This document shows, one piece after another, positions 34,001-42,671 of a stretch of DNA of 64,000 nucleotides (position 1 is its first letter; each line of letters begins with the position of its first letter). The notes under the pieces are model-generated. The model was not told where the DNA came from, searched no databases, and saw only the letters and a program-made list of their open reading frames with translations. The position numbers and the translations under genes were made by a program. Origin of the DNA: Planctomycetota bacterium (GTDB lineage Bacteria; Planctomycetota; PLA2); assembly GCA_021776785.1 (NCBI GenBank), contig JAJFFF010000018.1, positions 62,001-126,000 of the forward strand. The letters run 5' to 3'.

Positions 34001-34032
34001 AAAAAACCCCGCCGGCAAACGCGGCGGGGTTT
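34001..34032 (-). terminator. Rho-independent terminator after rplI
   Basis: Minus-strand stem AACCCCGCCG/CGGCGGGGTT-type (10 bp or more), followed by six T, 23 bp beyond the rplI stop. It ends the glmU-to-rplI transcript. Confidence 0.85.
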
Positions 34033-34054
34033 GAACTCTGGGAAACGAGCGCGG

Positions 34055-34540
34055 TTACGCTTCGGGCTCCACCACCCAAACGCGAATCTCTGCGGTCTTG
34101 TCCGCGTCGAGTCGAATCGGGACGTTGAAGATGCCGAGTTCCTTGATCGGCCCGTCGAGCGCGATCTGCTTTTCCTCGACCTTGATGCCGCGCTCGGCGA
34201 GCGCTTCCACCAATGTGCTGGCGCCGACCGAGCCGAAGAGGTGGCCCTCGTCGCTCGCACGCTGCTCCAGCATGAGGCTCGTGCCTTCCAGCGACACGGC
34301 GAGTTCCGCCAGACGCTCGGCGCGCTGGGCGCGGTGCTCCTTGGCCTGCTCTTTCATGCGTTCGATGCGACGCAGCGCATGGTTGGAAACCGGGCAGGCG
34401 GCGCCGGAAGGCAACAGGAAGTTCCGGGCGTAACCCGGCTTCACCTTGACGACGTCGCCGACATGGCCCAAGTGCTCGTTGTCCTCAAGCAACAGGATCG
34501 AGACGAGGCGCTTCTCTTTGTTTTTTCTGAGTCTGACCAC
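34055..34540 (-). CDS. rplI: 50S ribosomal protein L9
   Basis: 161 aa; VSILLLEDNEHLGHVGDVVKVKPGYARNFLLPSG is the L9 N-terminal signature, and the C-terminal L9 domain follows a long helix. The GTG at 34540 gives a 12-residue basic extension (MVRLRKNKEKRL) before the usual start. 5 bp after rpsR. Confidence 0.94.
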   Translation of the reverse strand: MVRLRKNKEKRLVSILLLEDNEHLGHVGDVVKVKPGYARNFLLPSGAACPVSNHALRRIERMKEQAKEHRAQRAERLAELAVSLEGTSLMLEQRASDEGHLFGSVGASTLVEALAERGIKVEEKQIALDGPIKELGIFNVPIRLDADKTAEIRVWVVEPEA

Positions 34541-34545
34541 GGCCC

Positions 34546-34797
34546 TTAGCTCCCGACGTACGGCATCAGACCCATGAAGCGAGCACGTTTGATCGCTTGA
34601 CGAGCCAGACGTTGAAAGTGGGCATCGGAGCCCGAACGCTTACGACCCAAGATCTTGCCTTGGCCCGTGCACAAACGCTGCAGCGTGTTGACGTCTTTCC
34701 AGTCGATAAACTCGACGCCGAGACGCGTGAACCGGCAGCGGCGCTCGCGAAAGCGCTTGAACTTGGATTTCTTGTTGTTGCGGTCTTTAGGAGGCAT
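34546..34797 (-). CDS. rpsR: 30S ribosomal protein S18
   Basis: 83 aa, basic; FIDWKDVNTLQRLCTGQGKILGRKRSG with the S18 RKRSG motif and QRLARQAIKRARFMGLMPYV at the end. It binds next to S6 on the 30S platform. 3 bp after rpsF; ssb, often between the two, is absent. Confidence 0.95.
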   Translation of the reverse strand: MPPKDRNNKKSKFKRFRERRCRFTRLGVEFIDWKDVNTLQRLCTGQGKILGRKRSGSDAHFQRLARQAIKRARFMGLMPYVGS

Positions 34798-34800
34798 GTC

Positions 34801-35238
34801 TTAGCCCTCGTCCGATCTCGGCCCGTCACGATCGCGATCACGATCACGACCTCCGCCGTCAAAACCATCTTCGCGCCGTCCGCGACGCGCTTCCGCGTCT
34901 TCCTTCATCTTTTCGTAGTACGCCGCGCTCTTCTCGATAAACGTCGGAATGTCATCGTCTAAACGAATCAGCATCTGACGCAGAATCGTTTCGTTGATGC
35001 GGCAGTCCGCTTCGAACTCGGGAAGGTTGCCCCCCGGAATCAAAAAACGCGACAGCAGGTAGATACCGCGCTTGTGACCTTTGATTTCGTAGGCGAGCTT
35101 GCGCTCGTCCCACCGCTCAAAGTCGTGGAGCTGAGCGCCGTGCTTTTCGAGCAGACCGCGGATCTTGCTCTCGGTGCCATCAGGGTCGTTCCCGTGAACC
35201 ACGGGATCAACCAAAAACATCGCCTCGTACGGATACAT
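34801..35238 (-). CDS. rpsF: 30S ribosomal protein S6
   Basis: 145 aa: MYPYEAMFLVDP start, DERKLAYEIKGHKRGIYLLSRF and INETILRQMLIRLD are typical S6. A C-terminal tail rich in Arg-Asp pairs (DRDRDRDG) extends beyond the S6 fold (about 100 aa). It is followed directly by rpsR. A 219-bp gap to pth upstream may hold its own promoter, but none is clear. Confidence 0.94.
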   Translation of the reverse strand: MYPYEAMFLVDPVVHGNDPDGTESKIRGLLEKHGAQLHDFERWDERKLAYEIKGHKRGIYLLSRFLIPGGNLPEFEADCRINETILRQMLIRLDDDIPTFIEKSAAYYEKMKEDAEARRGRREDGFDGGGRDRDRDRDGPRSDEG

Positions 35239-35457
35239 ACTGCTGTTTGCTGCTTACTTGCGCGGCCGCAACGCGACCGCGAAATGGAAAAGACTCGGAA
35301 CGAAAACCATAACGAAAACACTGCGATGCGACGACGTTTCGACCGCCCGCGCACGCCTCTGATACCGATGGCTTTGGATTTCTTGCGGCGCGTTGACGGC
35401 CGCATCCAAAACCACCCCTTGGCGAGCCCAAGAGCGTAAGCCCGGGTCCGTCCGGGG

Positions 35458-36075
35458 TCAACCGTTCACGACGCCCTGCGCGACGGATAATCCATCCCGC
35501 ATCCAGCGCCGGATCGCCAAAACGCCACCCGCCACGACGCGATCGAGCTGGTCGGCCGGAAATCGACCGAGGACATGCTCCTCCAGCGGGGTTCCGTCCG
35601 GGGCCTTGCCGATCCCCATCCGGAGCCGCGGATAGCCGTCGCTCCCCAGATTTCCCTGAATCGACCGCAGTCCGTTGTGGCCGCCGTCGCTCCCCCGCCC
35701 CTTGAGCCGGAGCTGGCCGGGGTCGAGCCAGATATCGTCCACGACAACAAGCGCGCTCGCGCATGGCAGGCCGTCGCGAGCCAGGAGATGGGCGAGAACG
35801 GGCCCACAGCGGTTCACATACGTCAGAGGGCGCACCAGAAAGACCATGCGGTCCTCAAGCGTAACCAGTGCCCCATCGGCGTTCAGCCCCACGAGGGGCC
35901 GGAGAGGGCGCCCCGCTTCCCGGGCGAGCTGCAAGATCACCTCAAAGCCGAGATTGTGTCGCGTCCCCGCGTAGTCGGGCCCGGGGTTGCCGATGCCGAA
36001 CACGACGAGGACGGGAGTATCGATCCGCCACAGCGAGGAGATCCATGCGCGGGACGCTTTCTGGTCGCCGGTCAT
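35458..36075 (-). CDS. pth: Peptidyl-tRNA hydrolase
   Basis: 205 aa. GIGNPGPDYAGTRHNLGF contains Asn30 and the catalytic His40; Asn88 lies in TYVNRCG (usually MNxSG, here Cys for Ser), the Asp pair in VVDDI (113/114) and Asn134 in GGHNGLRS. It recycles tRNAs from stalled peptidyl-tRNA. An N-terminal extension of about 20 residues precedes VLVVFGIGNPG; an internal start is possible. It starts 12 bp after rplY. Confidence 0.93.
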   Translation of the reverse strand: MTGDQKASRAWISSLWRIDTPVLVVFGIGNPGPDYAGTRHNLGFEVILQLAREAGRPLRPLVGLNADGALVTLEDRMVFLVRPLTYVNRCGPVLAHLLARDGLPCASALVVVDDIWLDPGQLRLKGRGSDGGHNGLRSIQGNLGSDGYPRLRMGIGKAPDGTPLEEHVLGRFPADQLDRVVAGGVLAIRRWMRDGLSVAQGVVNG

Positions 36076-36087
36076 GACGCCATCGCT

Positions 36088-36690
36088 CTACTCAGTCGGA
36101 GGGGGTTCTTCCGCTTCGTCGTCCTTCTCGGTCGGGTCGATGTTGAGCTTGGGCTCAACAACCTGAACAAGCACCTCGTTGGTTGCACGCGCCGGCTTGC
36201 AGTTCTCGGGAAGCGGCAGGTCGCTGACGTGAATCGAGTCGCCGATATCCATATCGCTGATGTCGATCGTGATTTCGGTCGGAATCGAATCGACGCGCGC
36301 GAGCAATTCGAGGTCGCTCTTCGCTTGCTGCGTCTTGCCGCCCAGCGCCGCGCCCTTCGGCGTGCCGAGGTAGCGGATCGGCGTGTTGACGCGGACTTCG
36401 TCCGTCATCTCCACGCGGACAAAGTCAACGTGTTGAATGTAGTCGCCAAACGTGTCCCAGCGCAGGTCGCGCACGAGCGCCGTCTGCGCCTTCTCGTCGA
36501 GCTGGAGCCGCACAAGCGCGGTGCGCTCTTTGAGAACCAGGCCGAACGCATCGACGGTGGTCGCCAGCGGCACGACCTCTTTTTTCCCGCCGTACAGGAT
36601 GCACGGGATGTGGCCCGCGAGGCGGAGGCGGCGACTGTTAGCGCTGCCCAGTTTGTCTCTGGGCTCGACGGGGAGGTCAATGATCTTCAT
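36088..36690 (-). CDS. rplY: 50S ribosomal protein L25 (general stress protein Ctc type)
   Basis: 200 aa from ATG 36690 (MKIIDLPVEPRDKLGSANSRRLRLAGHIPCILYGG); the frame open to 36804 is not used. The N-terminal 5S rRNA-binding L25 domain is followed by the TL5/Ctc C-terminal beta domain (MTDEVRVNTPIRYLGTPKGAALGGKTQQ). An acidic tail ends the protein. Sits between prs and pth, the common order. Confidence 0.94.
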   Translation of the reverse strand: MKIIDLPVEPRDKLGSANSRRLRLAGHIPCILYGGKKEVVPLATTVDAFGLVLKERTALVRLQLDEKAQTALVRDLRWDTFGDYIQHVDFVRVEMTDEVRVNTPIRYLGTPKGAALGGKTQQAKSDLELLARVDSIPTEITIDISDMDIGDSIHVSDLPLPENCKPARATNEVLVQVVEPKLNIDPTEKDDEAEEPPPTE

Positions 36691-36836
36691 GGCTCTGGGC
36701 TTTCGCTGGGGCCGCCTACCGGACCCCCGGCATGCGGAACGGCGCAGTGTACCGTTGTGGCGGTTGGACGCAACTTGTGGCCGGGGAAAGCGACGCCGTG
36801 CCATCGACGCGGCCTCAGGCGTATTCTCAGACCGTC

Positions 36837-37793
36837 CTAGTCGTCGAGTTCGGCCTCAAACAGCCGTGAGACGGACTCGGCGTGGTGAATGCGCAAAATC
36901 GCCTCTCCCAGCAAACGAGCGACACTCAGGACTTTGACGGTATCGGGGCGGCGATCGTCCTCGACCGGAATCGAGTCCGTGACCACAACTTCGCGCACGG
37001 GCGCCTTGTTGAGGCGTTCGATCGCCGGTCCGCAAAAGATCGGGTGCGTGGCGGCCAGTCGGATCGAGGACGCACCGAGGTCATGGACGACCTTGGCCGC
37101 TTCGGTGATCGAGCCCGCCGTCGAGATCATGTCGTCGATGATCAAGACGTTGCGGTTCTTGACCTCGCCGATGACGCTCATCACCTCGGTTTTTTTGTCC
37201 GAGACGCGGCGCTTGTCCACGATCGCCAGTCCGGCGCCGAGACGTTTGGCATAGCCGCGCGCGAGCTTGGACGAACCAACGTCGGGCGCGACCACCGTCA
37301 TGTCTTTCAGCCCGTTGTGCTTGAAGTACTTCATGAAAACAGGCGATGCGTAGAGGTGGTCGACCGGGATATCGAAAAACCCCTGTAACTGCGCCGCGTG
37401 GAGGTCCAGCGCGAGCACGCGGTTGGCCCCCGCGTTCGTGATCATGTTCGCGACGAGTTTGGCGCTGATCGGCACGCGCCCCTCGTCTTTGCGATCTTGG
37501 CGCGCGTACCCAAAGTACGGGATCACCGCCGTGATGCGTTCGGCCGAGGCGCGCCGCAACGCGTCCATCAGCAACACCAGCTGCATCAAGTTGTCGTTGA
37601 CCGGAGGGCACGTCGGCTGCACGACAAAGACATCGGCGCCGCGCACATCCTCCTCGATTTTGACGCGCACTTCGCCGTCCGCGAACGGCCCGACGAACGC
37701 TTCGCCCAAGCGCACGCCCAGGTGCTCGCAGATCCGTTCGGCGAGCGCCGGGTTGGCGCCGCCCGAAAACAACTTCATCTGATTACGCATCAC
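36837..37793 (-). CDS. prs: Ribose-phosphate pyrophosphokinase
   Basis: 318 aa. FADGEVRVKIEEDVRGADVFVVQPTCPPVNDNLM, YFGYARQDRKDEGRVPISAKLVANM and the PRPP-binding loop NVLIIDDMISTAGS are diagnostic of class I PRPP synthetase, which makes PRPP for nucleotide, His and Trp synthesis. Between glmU and rplY; 21 bp gap to glmU. Confidence 0.96.
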   Translation of the reverse strand: MMRNQMKLFSGGANPALAERICEHLGVRLGEAFVGPFADGEVRVKIEEDVRGADVFVVQPTCPPVNDNLMQLVLLMDALRRASAERITAVIPYFGYARQDRKDEGRVPISAKLVANMITNAGANRVLALDLHAAQLQGFFDIPVDHLYASPVFMKYFKHNGLKDMTVVAPDVGSSKLARGYAKRLGAGLAIVDKRRVSDKKTEVMSVIGEVKNRNVLIIDDMISTAGSITEAAKVVHDLGASSIRLAATHPIFCGPAIERLNKAPVREVVVTDSIPVEDDRRPDTVKVLSVARLLGEAILRIHHAESVSRLFEAELDD

Positions 37794-37813
37794 TTCTCAA
37801 TTGTTCCTGACCG

Positions 37814-39010
37814 TTATCGATTCGGTCCCAAGACTGTCCCCGGCTCCACCGTTGCGCCTTCCGCTACGGTCACGGGAGCAACCAATATGCTCCCCGCCCC
37901 TACCGTCGCGCCGTCGCCGATCACGACGCGGCCATCGCCACTCGCGCTGGTGACGACACCCGCGCCGATCCGGGCCCCTTGGCCCACGACGCAGTTTCGC
38001 AAGCGCGCGGCGCCTGCCACGACCACATCGTCTTGGAGCGCGCTGGATTCGACGGACGAGTGGGCGCCGACAACAACCCGCTCGCCTAAGACGACCCCGT
38101 CCCCGACTTCTACAAACGGACCCAAGTCCGCGTGGCCGCCCACGCGGGCGCCCGCGCCGATGCGGGTGAACGCGCGGATCCGCGCGCGGGGGCCGAGCTC
38201 GACGCCCGCGTCGATGGCGGTCGTGGCCCGGTCCTCCAAGATCACGCCGTCGGTTAGGAACCGATCCGCGTAACGGCGGCGCAGAATCGAGGTCGCTTCC
38301 GCCAATTCGACCGGGTTGTTGACGCCCAGCGCCGACCCTTCATCCGTCGTCGGGTACGCATCGACGGCGTGCCCCTCGGCCAACAGCAATCGCGGCACGT
38401 CGGTCAAGTAGTACTCGCCCTGTGCGTTGTCGGGCTTGAGCTGGGCGAGAGCGCGGCGCAGCTTGGGGGCGTCCATGATCATCACGCCGGTGTTGATTTC
38501 GCAGATCGCGAGTTCGTCCTGAGTGGCGTCGGCTTTCTCCCGAATGGTGCTGAGCTTGCCGTCGGCGCCGCGGAGAATTCGCCCGAGCGAACCCGGATCG
38601 CGCAACACCGCGCTGAGCACAGTCAGGGCCCGCTCGTTCTTGCGGTGATCGGCCACCAGCTCAAGCAACACCTCGCCCGTAAGCAGCGGCGTGTCGCCGC
38701 ATAAGACCAACACATCGCCGTCAAACCCCTCCAGCGCCGGCATCGCGCATTGCACAGCGTGACCCGTTCCGCGCTGTTCGGGCTGATGGGCAAACTTCAC
38801 ATCGCGATCCGAGAGGGCTAAGCGGACCTGATCGCCGCCGTGGCCGAACACCACCACCGTGGCGTGAGCGCCCACCGGACGGACGGCATCGAGGACGTGC
38901 TCGACCATCGCGCGGCCACAGGTCTTGACCAGCACTTTGGGCACGAGCGCTTTCATGCGCTTGCCTTGGCCCGCCGCGAGGACGACGGCTGCTAACGATC
39001 GTTGCGTCAA
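37814..39010 (-). CDS. glmU: GlmU-type UDP-N-acetylglucosamine pyrophosphorylase, short form
   Basis: TTG at 39010 is preferred: GGAG lies 8 bases upstream and the protein then starts LTQRSLAAVVLAAGQGKRM, right before the nucleotidyltransferase signature; the frame is open to an ATG at 39118. About 398 aa versus about 456 in E. coli. The uridylyltransferase domain is complete (GQGKRMKALVPKVL, CGDTPLL, EINTGVMIMD, QGEYYLTD). The left-handed beta-helix that follows lacks the acetyltransferase active-site segment (the FVE-K and GHLTYLGD region reads FVEVGDG and VVVGAHSSVESS) and the usual C-terminal tail. It makes UDP-GlcNAc for peptidoglycan and lipid A; glucosamine-1-phosphate acetylation by this protein is doubtful. 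Confidence 0.88.
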   Translation of the reverse strand: MTQRSLAAVVLAAGQGKRMKALVPKVLVKTCGRAMVEHVLDAVRPVGAHATVVVFGHGGDQVRLALSDRDVKFAHQPEQRGTGHAVQCAMPALEGFDGDVLVLCGDTPLLTGEVLLELVADHRKNERALTVLSAVLRDPGSLGRILRGADGKLSTIREKADATQDELAICEINTGVMIMDAPKLRRALAQLKPDNAQGEYYLTDVPRLLLAEGHAVDAYPTTDEGSALGVNNPVELAEATSILRRRYADRFLTDGVILEDRATTAIDAGVELGPRARIRAFTRIGAGARVGGHADLGPFVEVGDGVVLGERVVVGAHSSVESSALQDDVVVAGAARLRNCVVGQGARIGAGVVTSASGDGRVVIGDGATVGAGSILVAPVTVAEGATVEPGTVLGPNR

Positions 39011-39171
39011 CGTGATGCTCCGGAACCTTGGGCTTGCGGGCGCGTTCCCGCCGCGAGGCTCAGACCGGGTCGGCCCCCATCCTGCCTGAGCGTAGCGTCC
39101 GCGCCAAGTGGAAGACATGAATCCGACACTCTGGCGCGCGATCTCTCAGCGCGGCCGGATTTCTGGGCGCA

Positions 39172-39206
39172 AAAAAAAAGGAGCGAGGCGGATCCCGCCC
39201 CGCTCC
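39172..39206 (-). terminator. Rho-independent terminator after tRNA-Gln
   Basis: GGAGCG and AGGCGG arms pair with CGCC/CGCTCC around an ATCC loop; nine T follow on the minus strand. It lies 8 bases beyond the tRNA. Confidence 0.85.
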
Positions 39207-39213
39207 CTGTTGG

Positions 39214-39285
39214 CTACCCGGCCAGGACTTGAACCTGGAAAGGGAGATTCAAAGTCTCCTGTGTTACCGATTACACCACCGGGTA
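39214..39285 (-). tRNA. tRNA-Gln (anticodon TTG)
   Basis: 72-nt cloverleaf: TACCCGG/CCGGGTA acceptor (U1-A72 pair typical of tRNA-Gln), GTGT/ACAC D-stem, GGAGA/TCTCC anticodon stem with loop CTTTGAA (anticodon UUG) and CCAGG/CCTGG T-stem. All stems pair perfectly; CCA is not encoded. A tRNA-Gln ahead of glmU-prs is a familiar arrangement. Confidence 0.95.
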
Positions 39286-39298
39286 TTGGAGTTTTGGG

Positions 39299-39321
39299 CC
39301 AACATCGTCAGATGCTGAACC
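39299..39321 (-). repeat. Single diverged copy of the operon-end hairpin sequence
   Basis: CCAACATCGTCAGATGCTGAACC differs by one central base from the hairpin in the frr and dnaB arrays. It lies 50 bp behind the cinA stop and 14 bp before tRNA-Gln; the larger repeat body is absent here. Confidence 0.6.
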
Positions 39322-39370
39322 ATACGATACGCGTTCGTTGGGATCTTAGCAGCCGATTGAAGCGGGGCAA

Positions 39371-40576
39371 TTAGGGCGTATCAGCGAGCAGTTGGCGGCG
39401 CAGGAGATCGAGCGCCGCCAGCGCGAAACGCCGCCGCACAAGAGCGCGGTCTCCCGGCATGTTCAGCGCGCGCGTCGATGCGCCGTCGGGTCCGGCGCAG
39501 GCGATCCAACCCGTTCCCGGTGCGGCCGGGCCGTCCGGCTCCGGCCCGGCCGCGCCCGACGTGGCCAGCGCGAAGTCCGCGCCAAAACGCTGGCGCGCGC
39601 CCGACGCCATCGCACGCACCGCCGCCTCGCTCACCGCGGTGTGCTGTGCAAGGATCGAAGCGGGGACATCGAGCAGCGAGGTCTTGAACGCGTCGTGATA
39701 CGCCACGATGCCGCCGGCGAACACATCGGACGCTCCCGCCACGTCCACGAACAAGCTTGCCAGCATGCCGCCGGTCAACGATTCTGCGACCGCGACGGTG
39801 GCCCGCCGCACGCGCAACGCCAAGACGACCGTCCCGGCCAGTGTGGTGTCGTCGTCGGCGAAGCAGTCATCGCCCAACGCGGCGCGAATCGCCGCGGCTC
39901 GCTCGTCGGCTCCGGTCCCGCGCACGGTCACGGTGATCACCCCGCTGTGAACGGTGACCGAGACTTCCGGGGTCACGCCACGCGCGAGCAACGGGCCCAG
40001 ACGATCGACCAGATCGGCTTCGCGCACGCCGATCACGGAAAGCGTCCGGCGCGCCCGCGGGCGAGCGCTGGTCCGCGCCTGCCACTCGTCTAAAACGGAG
40101 GGCAGCATCGCGGCCACCTCGCGCGGAACACCCGGGAGCGCGTAGACCGTCGCCGCCCCGATCTCCAGCGCTAAGCCGGGCGCCGATCCCACCGGATTGT
40201 CGAGCCAGCGCGCGTGTGCGGGGCGCTGCGCCTGGAGTCGATTGCGTGCGGGCGCGTGACCGCGTGTCAAAACCTCGATCGCGGCCTCCATCGCCGCGTC
40301 GGACACGAGCGCGCAATCCGCCGCCGCGGCCAGCGCCGCGCGCGTGAGATCGTCCGGCGTCGGGCCGAGTCCGCCGGTCAAAACCACCGTGGACGCGGCC
40401 GCCGCGAGACGGCGGACGGAATCGGCGATGCGCGTCACGTCGTCGCCGACCGATTCTGTCGCGATGACGACCCCACCGGCGTCCGTAAACGCCCGCGCCA
40501 GGGTGGCGGCGTTGCGATCGACCGTGCGCCCCTCCAGCAACTCGTCGCCGATGGTGAGCAGCGCGACGCGGTTCAT
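39371..40576 (-). CDS. cinA: CinA-like competence/damage-inducible protein, NMN deamidase
   Basis: 401 aa from ATG 40576, which overlaps the ychF stop (ATGA); the frame open to 40957 is not used. The N-terminal MoCF/COG1058 domain (MNRVALLTIGDELLEGRTVDRN, LTGGLGPTPDDLTR) with ADP-ribose/FAD pyrophosphatase-like role is followed by the C-terminal PncC domain (VAESLTGGMLASLFVDVAGAS and SGAAGPEPDG), which deamidates nicotinamide mononucleotide. Typical domain order and length (about 415). Confidence 0.9.
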   Translation of the reverse strand: MNRVALLTIGDELLEGRTVDRNAATLARAFTDAGGVVIATESVGDDVTRIADSVRRLAAAASTVVLTGGLGPTPDDLTRAALAAAADCALVSDAAMEAAIEVLTRGHAPARNRLQAQRPAHARWLDNPVGSAPGLALEIGAATVYALPGVPREVAAMLPSVLDEWQARTSARPRARRTLSVIGVREADLVDRLGPLLARGVTPEVSVTVHSGVITVTVRGTGADERAAAIRAALGDDCFADDDTTLAGTVVLALRVRRATVAVAESLTGGMLASLFVDVAGASDVFAGGIVAYHDAFKTSLLDVPASILAQHTAVSEAAVRAMASGARQRFGADFALATSGAAGPEPDGPAAPGTGWIACAGPDGASTRALNMPGDRALVRRRFALAALDLLRRQLLADTP

Positions 40577-41640
40577 ACGGAAAAACGGATGTTTAGGATG
40601 TCGCCATCCGCGACCACGTAGTTCTTGCCTTCGAGGCGCTGTTTGCCGGCCGCCTTCACGTCGCGCTCCGATCCCAGTGCATGCAGATCGTCGTACGCCA
40701 TCACTTCCGCGCGAATAAAGCCGCGCGCTAAGTCCGTGTGAATCTTGCCGGCCGCGGTGACAGCGTCGTCGCCGGTCTCGATCGTCCACGCCCGCACTTC
40801 GTCTTCGCCGACGGTGAAAAACGACTGCAGGCCGAGCCCGCGGTAACACGCGAGGTTGAATCGATCGCGCAGCGGCTCGGTGATGCCGAACTCCGCGGCA
40901 AAGACCTCCCGATCCTCCCCATCCATCGCGGAGAGGTCGGCTTCGAGCTGCAAGCACGCGTCGAAACGGTGGGCGAGTTTGAGGGCGGAACTCGTGAGCG
41001 CGGGCGCGCCGCCATCCTCGGTCGTGTTGACCATGAGCAGGGTCGGCTTGCGCGTAAACAGCTGGAAGCCTTTGATGAAGGCCTCTTCGTCGGGACGAAT
41101 GTCCACAGCATGGGCGCCCTGTCCGTCATTAAGGGCATCGGCCAGCCGCTGCACAACCGCTTTCTCACGGTCGACGCGGTCCCGGTTGGCAGGCTTTTTC
41201 CATTCCGCCGCCAGCCGCTCCAGGCGCCGCTCGCAGATCTCTAAATCCGCGCTCAACAACTCGAGCGCGACGAGTTCCAGGTCGCGGGCCGGATCCGAGC
41301 TCGGATCATCGTAGGCATAGCGATCCGACGTGAACCCGCGCACGACGACGACAAGCCCCTCGGCGTTGCGCATGTGGCCAAACAGCTCGCCGCGGCGATC
41401 GCTGCGCGCCGAACCCGGCGGAATCCCCGCGTGGTCCTCCACCGCGACGGTCGCCGGCGAGTACTTCTTGGGCTTGTAGTGATCGCGCAGCCACTCCATA
41501 CGGAGATCCCGCACCTGCACCGACGCCATGTGCGGGGCCGACCCCGCCACGCCGGGCAACAAATCGACTTGTTTTTCCGACAGTGCGTTAAAGAGCGTCG
41601 TCTTCCCGCTCCCCGGCAATCCGATCACGGCGACTTTCAC
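40573..41640 (-). CDS. ychF: YchF/Obg-family GTPase (ribosome-associated ATPase)
   Basis: 355 aa. The P-loop is IGLPGSGKTTLFNAL; the G4-like region reads MVNTTEDG (NxxE, the ATP-preferring variant seen in YchF). A coiled-coil insertion and a C-terminal TGS domain (FFTVGEDEVRAWTIETGDDAVTAAGKIHTDLARGFIRAEVM) complete the family pattern. GTG start overlapping the tatC stop as GTGA. Confidence 0.9.
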   Translation of the reverse strand: MKVAVIGLPGSGKTTLFNALSEKQVDLLPGVAGSAPHMASVQVRDLRMEWLRDHYKPKKYSPATVAVEDHAGIPPGSARSDRRGELFGHMRNAEGLVVVVRGFTSDRYAYDDPSSDPARDLELVALELLSADLEICERRLERLAAEWKKPANRDRVDREKAVVQRLADALNDGQGAHAVDIRPDEEAFIKGFQLFTRKPTLLMVNTTEDGGAPALTSSALKLAHRFDACLQLEADLSAMDGEDREVFAAEFGITEPLRDRFNLACYRGLGLQSFFTVGEDEVRAWTIETGDDAVTAAGKIHTDLARGFIRAEVMAYDDLHALGSERDVKAAGKQRLEGKNYVVADGDILNIRFSV

Positions 41641-42533
41641 TTCGATTCTCCTTCGCCGCGTTGGTCCGCGTCGTTTCCTTGCGCGTCATCGGACGCGTCC
41701 AGTTCTTCAAACTTCGCGTCCGTCACGTTTTTGTCGCCGTCGCTTCCACCGGTCGGTGGACCGTCGCCGCTCGGAGCATCAACGGTGCGTTCGCGCGACA
41801 CGCGCTCGCCGATCAAAATCGCGATTTCATAGAGAAGGGCCATGCACGAGGCGAGGGCGACTTGCGACAACACGTCGGGCGGCGTCAGCACCATCGCAAT
41901 CGCGAACCCGGCCACGATCGCGTGCCGGCGATACTTGCGAAAGGTGTCCGCCGTTACGACGCCCAATCGCATGAGAAAGACCATGACCAGCGGAAGCTGA
42001 AACATGAGCCCGAACACAAACATCGCCCACGCGATCATCGAAATGTACTTGTCGATGCCGATGTACGAGTCCGCGCCGAGCCGGTCTTGGGACCAGCCCA
42101 TCAAGAACTCGAGCGCGAACGGCATCACGAACTGATACGCGAGTCCCGCGCCCGCAAAAAACAGCGCCAATCCGGGAATCGCGTAGTACTTCACCGTCGA
42201 GCGCTCGTGGCGATACAAGCCCGCCGCCACAAACCCCCAGATGTTGCTCACGATGACCGGCGCGGCAAAGATCATCCCGGCCAAAAACGCCAGCTTCATC
42301 GAGGTGAAAAATCCCTCGAACGGCGCCGACTGGATGAGCTTCATCGTGCTCGGGTCGGCGTTGAGCGCGGCGACCGCGCGATCGTACGGCTGCCGGATGA
42401 ACCAAAAGACCTCGTCGATGAACGTGAACGCGATGACGAAGCCGACGAGCGACGCCAGAAACGAGCGCAGCAGTCGCGTCCGGAGCTCCTCTAGGTGCTC
42501 CGAGATCGTCATCTTCGCTTCTTCGGCGGCCAC
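41637..42533 (-). CDS. tatC: Sec-independent protein translocase TatC
   Basis: 298 aa, six membrane helices. MTISEHLEELRTRLLRS (signal-binding N-terminus with the conserved Glu), FEGFFTSMKLAFLAG, and FGLMFQLPLVMVFLM are signature segments. The long hydrophilic acidic tail (about 60 residues) after the last helix is unusual. It forms the receptor of the twin-arginine export system; no tatA/B gene is nearby. First of tatC-ychF-cinA, all overlapping. Confidence 0.93.
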   Translation of the reverse strand: MAAEEAKMTISEHLEELRTRLLRSFLASLVGFVIAFTFIDEVFWFIRQPYDRAVAALNADPSTMKLIQSAPFEGFFTSMKLAFLAGMIFAAPVIVSNIWGFVAAGLYRHERSTVKYYAIPGLALFFAGAGLAYQFVMPFALEFLMGWSQDRLGADSYIGIDKYISMIAWAMFVFGLMFQLPLVMVFLMRLGVVTADTFRKYRRHAIVAGFAIAMVLTPPDVLSQVALASCMALLYEIAILIGERVSRERTVDAPSGDGPPTGGSDGDKNVTDAKFEELDASDDAQGNDADQRGEGESK

Positions 42534-42589
42534 AGCGTGCGATTCTCGGATCTAGCAGCCGCGGCGCAAGGAACGAACCAAGCGCGACG

Positions 42590-42622
42590 AAAAAACTCCC
42601 CCGGCCGTAAGCCGGGGGAGTT
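42590..42622 (-). terminator. Rho-independent terminator of the coiled-coil membrane protein gene
   Basis: ACTCCCCCGGC / GCCGGGGGAGT (11-bp stem, GTAA-type loop) followed on the minus strand by six T; 50 bp beyond the upstream gene stop and ahead of tatC. Confidence 0.85.
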
Positions 42623-42671
42623 CTCTTCGATTCGATAGAAGCTCTTCGATTCCCTAGAAGAACCGGAGGAC

